A stretch of DNA of 61,417 bases from Gemmatimonadota bacterium (GTDB taxonomy: Bacteria > Gemmatimonadota > Gemmatimonadetes > Gemmatimonadales > GWC2-71-9). Shown piece by piece: positions 8,365-17,129 of the stretch. The DNA is taken from assembly GCA_003222155.1 (NCBI GenBank), contig QHUU01000060.1, positions 1 through 61,417 on the forward strand. Reading direction: 5' to 3'. Numbering within the stretch: the first letter of the stretch is position 1; each line of letters opens with the position of its first letter. The notes under the pieces are model-generated. The model was given only the letters and a program-made list of their open reading frames with translations. It was not told where the DNA came from and did not search any database. A program made the position numbers and the translations under genes.

Positions 8365-9854
8365 CCGAGACTCGCCTCCACGCCTTCGTGCTCGAGTCGC
8401 GCGAGCGCCTGGGTGGTCGCCTCGAGGAACCCGGGAAGGCGGGCGAGGGAAGAGCCCCACAGGGCCTCGTCGGCGAGCGCGCGCGTGGTCAGCCGTTCCA
8501 GCGTGTCGCGGGGTATGGGTCCGGATGCGCGATCCGGGTCCGCCGCCAGCCAGTGCCGTGCGACGAGCGGGAGATCGGCATCGACGATCGGGTACGTGGC
8601 TCCGCGCCACCGGCCGTGCGGCGCCGACCCGGAGGGTGCCCCCTCGGAGACCGGACGAAGGTATCGCAGGTGCGCCGCGCACGCGAGCGCGAGGCCCTGC
8701 GGGACGCGCCGCTCGTGTTGCACGAATCGCTCGATCGCTGGTGCGACGCGCACGCGCATCTTCATGGTCTGGTTGGTGGCGATCACGCGCCACTCGTGCC
8801 GCAGCCAGGGGTTGCGAAACCGCTCCAGGACGCCCGCCGCGAAAGCTCGCGCTGGCGCCGCCGGCATGTCGGTCCCGGGCACGAGCTCCTGGAACAACGT
8901 GCGCTCGAGAAAGGGCCCGAGGCGGGCGTGCTCCGCCGCCTCGCGCACCGTCGCTACTCCCGCGAGCAAGGCGAGTGGGGCGAGCGCGGTGTGCGACCCG
9001 TTCAGCAGGCGTAGCTTGCGCTCCCGGTGCATCCCGATGTCGGACGCGAACACGACCGCTTCAGAAGCGACGTCGATCGGGAAAGCCGCCCGCAGCGCGG
9101 CCGGCTCCCCCTCGATGGCCCACAGCGCGTACGGCTCGGTGACCGTGAGTAGCTCGTCCGAGTAGCCGAGGTCCGCCTCGAGCGCGGCGCGCGCCTCGGG
9201 GGGCGGGCTGCCGGTCGTAATGCGGTCCACGAGCGACGAGCAGAAGCGCACGTGGGTGGTGAGCCACGCGCGAAATCGCTCGTCACATTGCGACGCCAGC
9301 CGATCGATCATCGCGGCGAGCCGCGGCCCGTTGTCGGGTACGAGCTCGGTGGGGATGACGTACAGCGGCGGCCCGTCGGGCAACCGCTCGAAGCGGGTGT
9401 GCAGGACGTCGACGAGCTTGGCGGGGAATCCCGCCTCCAATCGGAAGCCTGCTTCGGTCACGTTGCTGACGATCACCTGCAGCTCGGGTTGCGCGACGGC
9501 GGCGCGCACCGCCTGCCACTCCGTGTCGGCGACGAGCGCGCGCGCGACGGCGCCGATCAGCCGGGTTCGCTCGCTCGGCCCGCCATCGAGCAAGCCGCGT
9601 TCCACCAGCGTGAACAAGCCGTCCTGCGCGTTGATCGCGCGGGCATTGCCGTGCGGCGTGCTCTGGACGACCACGATGCGGCCGTTGAACGCGCCGGCGC
9701 GGTTGGCGGCGTCCACGGACGCGGCACACAGCGCGCGCAACAGCATGCCCGTGCCGAACTGCAGCACGCGCTCTGGCAGCTCGTCCCGGCGGTAGGCGCT
9801 TTCCGGCCAGTGGGCCCGATTTATAGAAGGAAGGCGCGCGCTCGCGGCGTGCAC
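8361..9854 (-). CDS. Tagaturonate/fructuronate reductase (UxaB/UxuB family)
   Basis: A 497-residue member of the mannitol-dehydrogenase family. The opening LPSINR...PERVLQFGTGMLLRA and STPHGNARAINAQDGLFTLVERG are like UxaB tagaturonate reductases; the helical C-terminal domain has LLNGSHTALAPLALLAG and NQTMKMRVRVAP (catalytic Lys region). I chose the GTG at 9854, preceded by GAGG 11 nt upstream, because residues before it lack conservation. The neighbouring enzyme is UxuA, not UxaA, so the physiological substrate may be D-fructuronate despite the UxaB-like look. It is the first gene of the minus-strand operon. Confidence 0.85.
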   Translation of the reverse strand: MHAASARLPSINRAHWPESAYRRDELPERVLQFGTGMLLRALCAASVDAANRAGAFNGRIVVVQSTPHGNARAINAQDGLFTLVERGLLDGGPSERTRLIGAVARALVADTEWQAVRAAVAQPELQVIVSNVTEAGFRLEAGFPAKLVDVLHTRFERLPDGPPLYVIPTELVPDNGPRLAAMIDRLASQCDERFRAWLTTHVRFCSSLVDRITTGSPPPEARAALEADLGYSDELLTVTEPYALWAIEGEPAALRAAFPIDVASEAVVFASDIGMHRERKLRLLNGSHTALAPLALLAGVATVREAAEHARLGPFLERTLFQELVPGTDMPAAPARAFAAGVLERFRNPWLRHEWRVIATNQTMKMRVRVAPAIERFVQHERRVPQGLALACAAHLRYLRPVSEGAPSGSAPHGRWRGATYPIVDADLPLVARHWLAADPDRASGPIPRDTLERLTTRALADEALWGSSLARLPGFLEATTQALARLEHEGVEASLG

Positions 9855-9863
9855 TCTGGTTTC

Positions 9864-9876
9864 GTCACCTCGTGAC
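9864..9876 (-). promoter_or_regulatory. Inverted repeat over the reductase ribosome binding site
   Basis: GTCAC-N3-GTGAC lies just ahead of the GTG at 9854. On the mRNA, the GAGG ribosome binding site forms the loop and 3' arm, so the hairpin could mask it. It could equally be a protein-binding half-site pair. No direct evidence for either. Confidence 0.35.
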
Positions 9877-9939
9877 AGGAAGATCAACGGCGGTCTCGAA
9901 CTTGCAACCCGTGACCGAGCGCACAAGGGCGTGAACACA

Positions 9940-9965
9940 GGGCTGTTGCGGTGCCGCAACAGCCC
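9940..9965. promoter_or_regulatory. Perfect 12-bp palindrome (candidate operator) in the divergent promoter region
   Basis: GGGCTGTTGCGG, a TG spacer, then CCGCAACAGCCC: two perfectly complementary 12-bp arms. The 2-nt gap is too tight for a good hairpin, so an operator bound by a dimeric repressor (LacI or GntR type) is more likely. It is 6 bp ahead of the sigma-factor ATG at 9972 and about 86 bp ahead of the reductase start, so it could control both directions. Confidence 0.5.
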
Positions 9966-9971
9966 GTCACC

Positions 9972-10565
9972 ATGGGTTCCATGCTCGACTCACATGTCCG
10001 CTCCCCGACGCTCCAACGGCGCGCACCGCCGGCGACGCCGCCTTCCTGGGAGTCGGCCTTTCAGGCCCACTACGTCGAGTTGTGCGAGTATGTGCTCCGC
10101 TTCGTCGGGTCGGCGGAAGCCGCCCAGGATCTGGTGCAGGATTTGTTCTTGCGTCTCTGGGACAGTCGCGGCCCGCGCGACGCGACGCGTCTCACGCGGC
10201 CGTATCTCTATGTCGCCGCCCGGAACCGCGCGCTCAAGTACCTGCGCCACCGGCGCGTGGTGACGGCGTGGATCGCCCGCGTGGCCTGTGAAGAGACACC
10301 TCCGTCCGACACCCCGGAAGACCTGTGCCTGCGCGGCGAGCTCGACGACGCCGTGCAGCAGGCGATCGCGCAGTTGCCGGCGCGCTGCCGCGCGATCTTC
10401 GTGCTGCGTCGCCGCGAGCAATTGAGCTACCGCGAGATCGCCACGCGGCTGGGCGTGTCGCTCGGCACGGTCAAGTCGCAGATGTGGCGTGCCACCCTCC
10501 GGCTGCGCACCAAACTGGCGCCATACCTCGCCCGTCCCGTCATCCCTGAAGACCGCGCCGGCTAG
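9972..10565 (+). CDS. ECF sigma factor (FecI-like, SusCD-linked)
   Basis: A 197-residue extracytoplasmic-function sigma factor. Region 2 includes AQDLVQDLFLRLWD and the region after it RPYLYVAARNRALKYLRH; region 4 includes LPARCRAIFVLRRREQLSYREIA then TRLGVSLGTVKSQ, the -35 recognition helix. It directs transcription of the outer-membrane uptake genes when released by FecR. The ATG at 9972 is preferred; a GTG at 9951 would put the palindrome inside the gene, and an ATG at 9981 is also possible. The next gene is its anti-sigma partner. Confidence 0.9.
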   Translation: MGSMLDSHVRSPTLQRRAPPATPPSWESAFQAHYVELCEYVLRFVGSAEAAQDLVQDLFLRLWDSRGPRDATRLTRPYLYVAARNRALKYLRHRRVVTAWIARVACEETPPSDTPEDLCLRGELDDAVQQAIAQLPARCRAIFVLRRREQLSYREIATRLGVSLGTVKSQMWRATLRLRTKLAPYLARPVIPEDRAG

Positions 10566-10623
10566 TCGGTCCGGCGTCATACTCCCATCCCCTTTCGCGG
10601 GTTTTCCAGGCAGGAGGCTCGCC

Positions 10624-11652
10624 ATGACGGAGGGGATCGAAAAGTCCGACCTGCTGCGCTTCGTCGAGGGCGACTGCTCGCCCGACGAAGCGGCCGCGAT
10701 CCAGGGGTGGATCGCGGCCGATCCGCGGCGGGGCGAGCTGCTCGACGACCTCCGCGCCGTCTGGGGCCTCACAGGGTCGAGTACGCGACCGTGGGTCGTC
10801 GCGGGGGCCCGGATCCGACTGCTGCGCAGCCGCGGCCGTCACGCGGCGCAGCGGTCGGCCGGGTTTTCCGCGCGGCCCCGGTCGTTGCCGTTTGGGCGGG
10901 CCGGGCACGGGCTGGCCCGGATCGCCGCCGCGATCGCCTGCGTCGTCGCGGGCACCGTCGTGTGGCGGCTGCGCCCGCGCGCGGCGCCGTCTCGCGAATA
11001 CGCCACGTCACCCGGGCAGCGCCTGCGGCTCACGCTCTCCGACAGCACGCGGGTGTTGTTGAGCGTGGGCACGCGCCTGCGCGTGCCGCGCGACTTCGGC
11101 ATCCACACGCGCGCCGTCGAGCTCGACGGTGAGGCGTACTTCGTCGTGCGCCACGATCCCCGGCATCCCTTCCTCGTACGCACGCGCCAGGGCGTGACCG
11201 AGGATCTCGGCACCAGCTTCGACGTGCGTGCGTATCCGCAGGAGGACTACCTGCAGGTCGTGGTGGCGGCGGGTCGGGTGTCGCTGCACGCCGGGCCGGG
11301 CCGGGGGCGCGACTCAGCGCTCAGCTTGCGGTCGCGCGATCGCGGCGTGATCGACGCGCGCGGCGTGCTGAGCGCTACGCCGGGTGTCTCGCTCGGCGAC
11401 TACCTGGCCTGGACCCGTGGTACGCTCGCGTTCCGCAATGCTGCGCTCGGGGACGTGGTGGCGCAGCTCGGGCGCTGGTACGACGTCGACATCGACGTGG
11501 GCGACGCGTCGGGGACCGCCGAACGGCTCACGATCTCGTTCGCCACCGGCTCGGTTGACGAAGCCCTCGCGACGCTGGCCAGGGTGCTCGACGCGCGCTG
11601 GACGCGGTCCGGCAGAATGGTGCGACTCACTCCCCTTCAGCGGCGGCAGTAA
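10624..11652 (+). CDS. FecR-family anti-sigma factor
   Basis: A 342-residue inner-membrane protein with AGGAGG ahead of the ATG. Residues 1-50 form the cytoplasmic anti-sigma domain (LLRFVEGDCSPDEAAAIQGW). One membrane segment lies near 100 (ARIAAAIACVVAGTVVW). The FecR domain follows (SPGQRLRLTLSDSTRVLL, then VELDGEAYFVV), then a DUF4974-like C-terminal module (FRNAALGDVVAQLGRWYDVDI). It holds the ECF sigma factor and senses the STN domain of the following SusC across the periplasm. Confidence 0.93.
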   Translation: MTEGIEKSDLLRFVEGDCSPDEAAAIQGWIAADPRRGELLDDLRAVWGLTGSSTRPWVVAGARIRLLRSRGRHAAQRSAGFSARPRSLPFGRAGHGLARIAAAIACVVAGTVVWRLRPRAAPSREYATSPGQRLRLTLSDSTRVLLSVGTRLRVPRDFGIHTRAVELDGEAYFVVRHDPRHPFLVRTRQGVTEDLGTSFDVRAYPQEDYLQVVVAAGRVSLHAGPGRGRDSALSLRSRDRGVIDARGVLSATPGVSLGDYLAWTRGTLAFRNAALGDVVAQLGRWYDVDIDVGDASGTAERLTISFATGSVDEALATLARVLDARWTRSGRMVRLTPLQRRQ

Positions 11653-11667
11653 CCGGAGGAGACCGTC

Positions 11668-14600
11668 ATGCGATTTCTGATTCCGTTTGCGGGAATGCTC
11701 GTCGTGGTGACGGCGCCGGTGCGGTCGCAACAGGCGGCCGACGCGGCTTCGCCGTTCGACCGCACGGTGACGCTCACGCTCGAGGGTGTGCCCCTGAAGG
11801 ACGCGCTTGACGCCGTCGCGCGGCAGACCGGCGTACGCATCGCATACTCCGGTCGCGTCGTACCGCTGGACCGACCGGTGTCCGTGCAGCTTGCGGCGGT
11901 GCGGGTTGAGGCCGCGCTCGACACGCTGCTGCTCGGCACCGGCGTCGCGTCCACGCTCGATCGCACCGGCCAGATCCTGCTCGTGACGGAACAACCGGCC
12001 CGGCGTGCGGCGGAGCAGTCCGGGTCGATCTCCGGGACGGTCACAGACTCGATCACCGGCGCTCCGGTGGCGGACGCGGTGGTCACGGTGGTCGGCACGG
12101 CGTTCACGGCCAAGACGGGCGCCGACGGCCGCTTTACGATCACGGGGGTGCCGGCGGGAAGCTATCGGATACGCGTACGCATGTTGGGCTACACGGCGGC
12201 CGCGGCCAGCGTGGTGGTGCAGGACAGCGAGCAGGCCGTGGCGGACGTGCACCTTGCCAGAAGTGCCATCGAGCTGAATCCGGTCGTCGCGATCGGGTAT
12301 GGTGCCGCCGACCGACGGAATCTCACCGGCGCCGTGTCGTCCGTGACCGCCGAACAGTTCGAGACGAAGGCGGCTCCAACGGTCACGCTGACCGCCGGCC
12401 TGCAGGGCAAGGTCGCGGGCGTACAAGTGACCTCGAATTCCGGCATGCCGGGCGCGGGAATCCAGGTCCGCGTCCGCGGGACCGGCTCGATCACCGCTAA
12501 TACGGAACCGCTGTACGTGATCGACGGTCTGCCGGCGGAGCAGGGATCGAACGATACCGACCCTAAGAACAATCCCCTGATGTCGCTCGACCCCAACGAG
12601 ATCCAATCGATCGACATTCTGAAGGACGCATCCGCCACCGCGATCTACGGCGCGCGTGGCGCGAACGGCGTAGTGCTGGTCACCACCAAGCGCGGCCAGG
12701 AGGGTGTCTCACAGTTCACGGTCGAGTCGAGCGTCGGCTTCCAGGACATCGCGAAGACCATCCCCGTGTTGAATGCGCCGCAATTCATGCAGCTGTCAAA
12801 CGAAGCGTATCTCAACGCCGGAGGCGCCCCCGCCGGCGTGCCCTTCAGCGCCGCCCAGATGGCGTCCGCGGTCACATACAACTATCCCGCGATGATGCTG
12901 CGGACCGGCCTGCAGACGAACCAGGGGGTCAGCCTGTCGGGTGGGGATCAGAAGCTGCGCTATCTGATCAGCGGAAATTTCACGCGGCAGCAGGGCATCG
13001 AGCTCGGCTCGGACTTCAACCGCTACGGCGTTCGGGTAAATCTCGACGGCGAGGCGAGCAGCCGGTTCCGCTGGGGCACGAGCCTCAGCATGACGCGGGT
13101 CGCGCGTAACGCCGCCCGCGTGGAGAACGGCTCGCTCGGCAACAGCGCCAACGGGATCCAGGCGGCCATGCAGTTCGCGCCGTTCCAGGCGCCCAAAGAC
13201 TCGGCCGGCAACTGGATCAAGACGTCGCCGTCCACGGAGCCGGTGCCGAACCCGATCGCGAACGCGCTCGAGGAGACCGATCTCAACACCACGTCCCGGC
13301 TGCTGGGAAGCGTGTTCGGAGAGCTCGCCCTCACCCCCTCGCTCAAGCTCAAGGGCACCTTGGGCGGGAACTTCCAGTTCGATGGGATCCACTTTTTCGC
13401 CCCCCGCACGATCCTCGATGGCGGGGGCAGCGGTCGCGGGTGGTTGTACACCAGTCAGGGTCGCAATCTGACGAGCGAGAACACCCTCGCCTACGCGCGT
13501 CCCGTGGGCCCCGGGACGCTGGACCTGCTGGGCGGCTTCTCGGTGCAGACGTGGTACGCCGAAAACGTCCAAGCCACCGCAGCCGGCTTCCCGACCGACT
13601 TCACCAACGTCTACAATCTCGGGTCCGGCTCGCAGCTCAATCCGCCCTCGAGCGGGATCAGCGAGCACGCCCTGATCTCCTACCTCGGGCGAGCTAACTA
13701 CAACGTCGCCGACAAGTACCTCTTCACGCTCACCGGGCGGCGCGACGGCTCGAGCGTGTTCGGTGCCAACCACAAGTGGGGCTTCTTCCCCTCCGGCGCC
13801 TTCGCCTGGCGCCTCGGCGACGAGCCCTTCATGCGGCGCCAGTCACTCTTCAACGATCTCAAGCTCCGGTTGAGCTACGGGACCGTCGGCAACCAGGCCG
13901 TCGATCCCTACCAGTCGCTGTCCCAGCTGTCCGTGGGCTGGGTCGCGTCCGGCACGACCGAGATCCCGGCGATGACGCTGGGATCCCGGATGCCCAATCC
14001 CGATCTTCACTGGGAGCAGAAGACGGAGTTCAACGCGGGTCTCGACGGCGCATTGCTCGACAACCGGGTCGCGTTCTCGGTCGACGTCTACCGCTCGAAG
14101 ACCAGAGACCTGCTGCTCTTGATGAACGTTCCGGTCACGACCGGCTACACCCAGCAGCTACAGAACGTCGGCTCGATTCAGAACAACGGGGTGGAGCTGT
14201 CGCTCACGACCAACAACATCTCGCGCCCGAACCTCAACTGGCGCAGCACGCTGACCCTGTCACACAACGGCAACAAGGTGCTCGATCTCGGGACCCGGCC
14301 GGACACCTCGGGAAAGGCCGTGCCGATCACGCAGTTCACCGTGACCCCGCGGACGGGCAACTTCTTTGACGCGGGCGACGTGTACCTGGTGCGGGTGGGC
14401 GAGCCGCTCGGCGCGATCTACGGCTACCAGGTCACCGGCCTGTGGCAAAAGGGCGACACGGGCGCCGCGTGCTACCTCACGAACAAGCCCGCCTGCACGC
14501 CGGGCGAGTACAAAGTCGCCGACCTGAATGGGGACGGCAAGATCACTGCGGCCGATCGCACTATCCTCGGCAACAGCCAGCCGAAGTTCTACGGGGGTGT

Positions 14601-15069
14601 CAGCAACACCCTCACCTATGGCCGGTTCTCGCTCGACGCGCTGTTCAACTTTGTGTATGGAAACAAGGTGATCAACGCGGGAAACGCGTACGGCTGCCTC
14701 GACATCATGCAGGCGAACGAGCGCACCTGCGTGCTGAATCACTGGGACTCGACGCACACCAACACCATGGTGCCGCGACCCAATCGCGACCGCGCGCGCT
14801 CGCTCTACAGCACGTTCGTAGAAGACGGATCGTATCTCCGACTCCAGACCCTCACGCTCGGCTATGACCTGCCGGCGGGCATGTTGTTCGGCGGGGCCGC
14901 GTCGGCCCGGGTATACGTCACGGGCCAGAACCTGTTCACGATCACGGGCTACTCGGGTTTCGATCCTGACGTCAACAGCCAGGGCGGGGATCCGCGCTAT
15001 GGCCTGATCGATATCGGTGCATACCCGCGATCGCGCGTGTGGAATTTCGGCGTCCGGGCCACTTTCTGA
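11668..15069 (+). CDS. SusC/RagA TonB-linked outer-membrane transporter with STN signalling domain
   Basis: A 1133-residue transporter, start preceded by GGAGGAG. In order: signal peptide (1-22), STN domain (about 28-115, LEGVPLKDALDAVARQTGV), carboxypeptidase-D-like beta domain (about 117-200, SISGTVTDSITGAPVADA), the SusC signature AIGYGAADRRNLTGAV, plug domain (VAGVQVTSNSGMPGAGIQ, ILKDASATAIYGARGANG), and a long beta-barrel. The STN domain signals to FecR. The partner SusD follows after 17 bp. The substrate is probably a glycan fragment; fucose- or uronate-containing polymers are an inference from the divergent operon. Confidence 0.95.
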   Translation: MRFLIPFAGMLVVVTAPVRSQQAADAASPFDRTVTLTLEGVPLKDALDAVARQTGVRIAYSGRVVPLDRPVSVQLAAVRVEAALDTLLLGTGVASTLDRTGQILLVTEQPARRAAEQSGSISGTVTDSITGAPVADAVVTVVGTAFTAKTGADGRFTITGVPAGSYRIRVRMLGYTAAAASVVVQDSEQAVADVHLARSAIELNPVVAIGYGAADRRNLTGAVSSVTAEQFETKAAPTVTLTAGLQGKVAGVQVTSNSGMPGAGIQVRVRGTGSITANTEPLYVIDGLPAEQGSNDTDPKNNPLMSLDPNEIQSIDILKDASATAIYGARGANGVVLVTTKRGQEGVSQFTVESSVGFQDIAKTIPVLNAPQFMQLSNEAYLNAGGAPAGVPFSAAQMASAVTYNYPAMMLRTGLQTNQGVSLSGGDQKLRYLISGNFTRQQGIELGSDFNRYGVRVNLDGEASSRFRWGTSLSMTRVARNAARVENGSLGNSANGIQAAMQFAPFQAPKDSAGNWIKTSPSTEPVPNPIANALEETDLNTTSRLLGSVFGELALTPSLKLKGTLGGNFQFDGIHFFAPRTILDGGGSGRGWLYTSQGRNLTSENTLAYARPVGPGTLDLLGGFSVQTWYAENVQATAAGFPTDFTNVYNLGSGSQLNPPSSGISEHALISYLGRANYNVADKYLFTLTGRRDGSSVFGANHKWGFFPSGAFAWRLGDEPFMRRQSLFNDLKLRLSYGTVGNQAVDPYQSLSQLSVGWVASGTTEIPAMTLGSRMPNPDLHWEQKTEFNAGLDGALLDNRVAFSVDVYRSKTRDLLLLMNVPVTTGYTQQLQNVGSIQNNGVELSLTTNNISRPNLNWRSTLTLSHNGNKVLDLGTRPDTSGKAVPITQFTVTPRTGNFFDAGDVYLVRVGEPLGAIYGYQVTGLWQKGDTGAACYLTNKPACTPGEYKVADLNGDGKITAADRTILGNSQPKFYGGVSNTLTYGRFSLDALFNFVYGNKVINAGNAYGCLDIMQANERTCVLNHWDSTHTNTMVPRPNRDRARSLYSTFVEDGSYLRLQTLTLGYDLPAGMLFGGAASARVYVTGQNLFTITGYSGFDPDVNSQGGDPRYGLIDIGAYPRSRVWNFGVRATF

Positions 15070-15086
15070 GCCGCGAGGACACTGCC

Positions 15087-16691
15087 ATGAGATACCAGCC
15101 ATCCGTTACGCCCCTGGTGCTCGCGGTCGGGCTGTCGCTCGTCGCGTGCTCCGACCTGTTGGTCGAGAACCCGAAAGGATTCACGACCACCGACACCTTC
15201 TTCAAGACGGGCGCCGACTTGAACAGTGGCACGCTCGCCATCTACAGCGCATTTCGCGGGTTCCAAGGGCAGAGCAACTGGACTACACCGGAGCTCGCTT
15301 CCGACCAGACGCGCGCGGACAATCGCGAGCCGAACGCGGGCACGTACGGGCCCGACCGTCTGACCTGGAGTGCCTCGAGCGGCCGCGCGACCGTGCCGTT
15401 CGGTACCCACTACGCCGTCATCACGGAGGCGAACCTGGTGCTCGGCAAGGGACCGGGCATTCAAACGTCGGACACGGTCACCAAGGCGCATAATCTCGCC
15501 GAGGCGAAGTTCATGCGCGGCTATGCATATCTGCGCTTGACCAAGATGTACGACGGGGTGCCGCTACTCCTGTCGCCCGAGGACCAGGCCAACGCGAGCC
15601 CCACGCGCGCCACCCTCGAGCAGGTTCACCAGGCGGTGATCAAGGATCTGACCGAGGCCAAGGCGGGCCTCCCCACCGCATGGTCGGGCGACGACGGCTA
15701 CGGTAATCCCACCCAGGGGCGTGTCACCAAGGGCGCCGCCGAGATGGCGTTGGCCGATCTCTACCTCTGGCGCTCGAGTTTCATGCAGAAGAACGAATGG
15801 CAGCTCGCCTCCGATTGGGCGGACAGCGTCATCGTCTCGGGCCTGTGGGGACTGAACGACGACTACATCAAGACGTTCCTGCCGAGCAATAAGGGCAACC
15901 GGGAGGAAATCCTGGTGATCGCCAACTCGGGCGTCGTCGATCGGACCAGCAACATCTTTCAGCTGTTCTACTACCCGCGCGACTGGGGGCTCGACGCCGG
16001 GCAAGGGGGCGGCTGGGGCTTGATCCACCCGACGGACTGGTTCTTGAGCAGCTATCTCCCGGGCGATTACCGTGGATCGAGGGGCTTCGAGGGATACAAG
16101 ACCGACTCGGTATATGTCGCCGGGGGCTGCGGGCTGACGATCTGCAAGGACACGCTGGGCGACGGGCCGATGCCGTACAAATACCGCAAGAGTGATAACG
16201 GGGCGACGTGGTGGCTGGGAGACGTGGACGTCCCGCTGTACCGCTACGCTGAAGCGCTCCTGATCTACGCCGAGGCGCAGAACGAGCTGGGCAACACCGG
16301 CGTCGCCGTGCAGTACCTGAACATGATCCGCGCCCGCGCGCGGAAAGGCACCGGCGCCCAGGCCCGCACCGAGCCGCATGACTACGGCACGGCGGGCGAG
16401 CCGCTGGACAAGGTATCGGTGCGCGATGCCATTTTCATGGAGCGCGCGTGGGAGTTCGCCTTCGAAGCCAAGCGCTGGTTCGACCTCGTGCGGCGCGACT
16501 CGGAGGATCCGGGATACTGGGCGAACAGCCTCATCGCTCACGATCCGAGCTTCGCGCCGCCCAAGCCGGCGCCGGACGGGTTCAAGAAGCGGTGGCCGAT
16601 TCCCCAGGCGCAGATCGATGCCAATCCCGCGCTATGTCAGAACCCGGGATACGGTGGCACGGCCTGTCCCCCAGGCGTGACCGGGCCCTGA
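15087..16691 (+). CDS. SusD/RagB nutrient-binding outer-membrane lipoprotein
   Basis: A 534-residue lipoprotein. The signal peptide ends in a lipobox (GLSLVAC, Cys 21). The N-terminal SusD motif ENPKGFTTTDTFFKTGADL, the TPR-rich core (AEAKFMRGYAYLRLTKMYDG), ALADLYLWRSSF, and the C-terminal RYAEALLIYAEAQNELG with IRARARKG are typical. It caps the SusC pore and binds the substrate at the cell surface. Its pair is the SusC just upstream. A hairpin follows the stop. Confidence 0.95.
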   Translation: MRYQPSVTPLVLAVGLSLVACSDLLVENPKGFTTTDTFFKTGADLNSGTLAIYSAFRGFQGQSNWTTPELASDQTRADNREPNAGTYGPDRLTWSASSGRATVPFGTHYAVITEANLVLGKGPGIQTSDTVTKAHNLAEAKFMRGYAYLRLTKMYDGVPLLLSPEDQANASPTRATLEQVHQAVIKDLTEAKAGLPTAWSGDDGYGNPTQGRVTKGAAEMALADLYLWRSSFMQKNEWQLASDWADSVIVSGLWGLNDDYIKTFLPSNKGNREEILVIANSGVVDRTSNIFQLFYYPRDWGLDAGQGGGWGLIHPTDWFLSSYLPGDYRGSRGFEGYKTDSVYVAGGCGLTICKDTLGDGPMPYKYRKSDNGATWWLGDVDVPLYRYAEALLIYAEAQNELGNTGVAVQYLNMIRARARKGTGAQARTEPHDYGTAGEPLDKVSVRDAIFMERAWEFAFEAKRWFDLVRRDSEDPGYWANSLIAHDPSFAPPKPAPDGFKKRWPIPQAQIDANPALCQNPGYGGTACPPGVTGP

Positions 16692-16701
16692 CCGCCCATG
16701 A

Positions 16702-16729
16702 CGCCCCTCGGCTCGTCTGGCGAGGGGCG
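16702..16729 (+). terminator. Hairpin terminator after the first SusD
   Basis: CGCCCCTCG and CGAGGGGCG form a perfect 9-bp stem with a 10-nt loop, followed by a short pyrimidine-rich CTCTCTTCT tract. It starts 10 bp after the SusD stop. The T run is weak, so termination may be partial. Confidence 0.65.
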
Positions 16730-16881
16730 GCTCTCTTCTGAGATGCATCTTCGCATCATGACCAGATCTATCCGTGGCGCGTAATCAACGTCGCAATAAC
16801 TCCGCACCACCGGTGGTTCGTTTGTAGACCGCATGCAACGCGCGCCGCCTCCGCTGCGTCGCGCGGGCGGCGCTAACTCGT

Positions 16882-16897
16882 TGTGAGCGTTGTCACA
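16882..16897. promoter_or_regulatory. CRP/FNR-type palindrome ahead of the second SusC
   Basis: TGTGA-N6-TCACA, an exact match to the classical CRP half-site arrangement. It lies about 230 bp before the SusC start at 17130. Family knowledge links this motif to Crp/Fnr regulators; that such a protein binds here is inference. Confidence 0.5.
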
Positions 16898-17129
16898 TCG
16901 ACCACCCCGTCGACGCGCGCCGGCCCCAACCAACTCCGGCCTCAAACTTGAAAGCACCCCCGCCAGAATAAATCCGTTGCACCCTTGTGCCGCCCAGGGG
17001 GACGACGCACATGCCCGTCTTATTGTGTCCGCACGCCGACAGTGGCGTCGAGTCCGACGTCACGCGCCTCGCTTTGCCGTCCCCGCACTTCCTCAACTCT
17101 GCGTCATCGCTTCGCTGCCGGAGGTCGCT

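Larger units (their letters stand above)
16692..17129 (+). promoter_or_regulatory. 438-bp intergenic region ahead of the second SusC
   Basis: No convincing gene is seen. It holds a hairpin terminator (16702-16729), a CRP-type palindrome (16882-16897), and a GAGG ribosome binding site just ahead of 17130. The length and the two sites suggest that the second SusCD pair has its own promoter. Confidence 0.6.
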
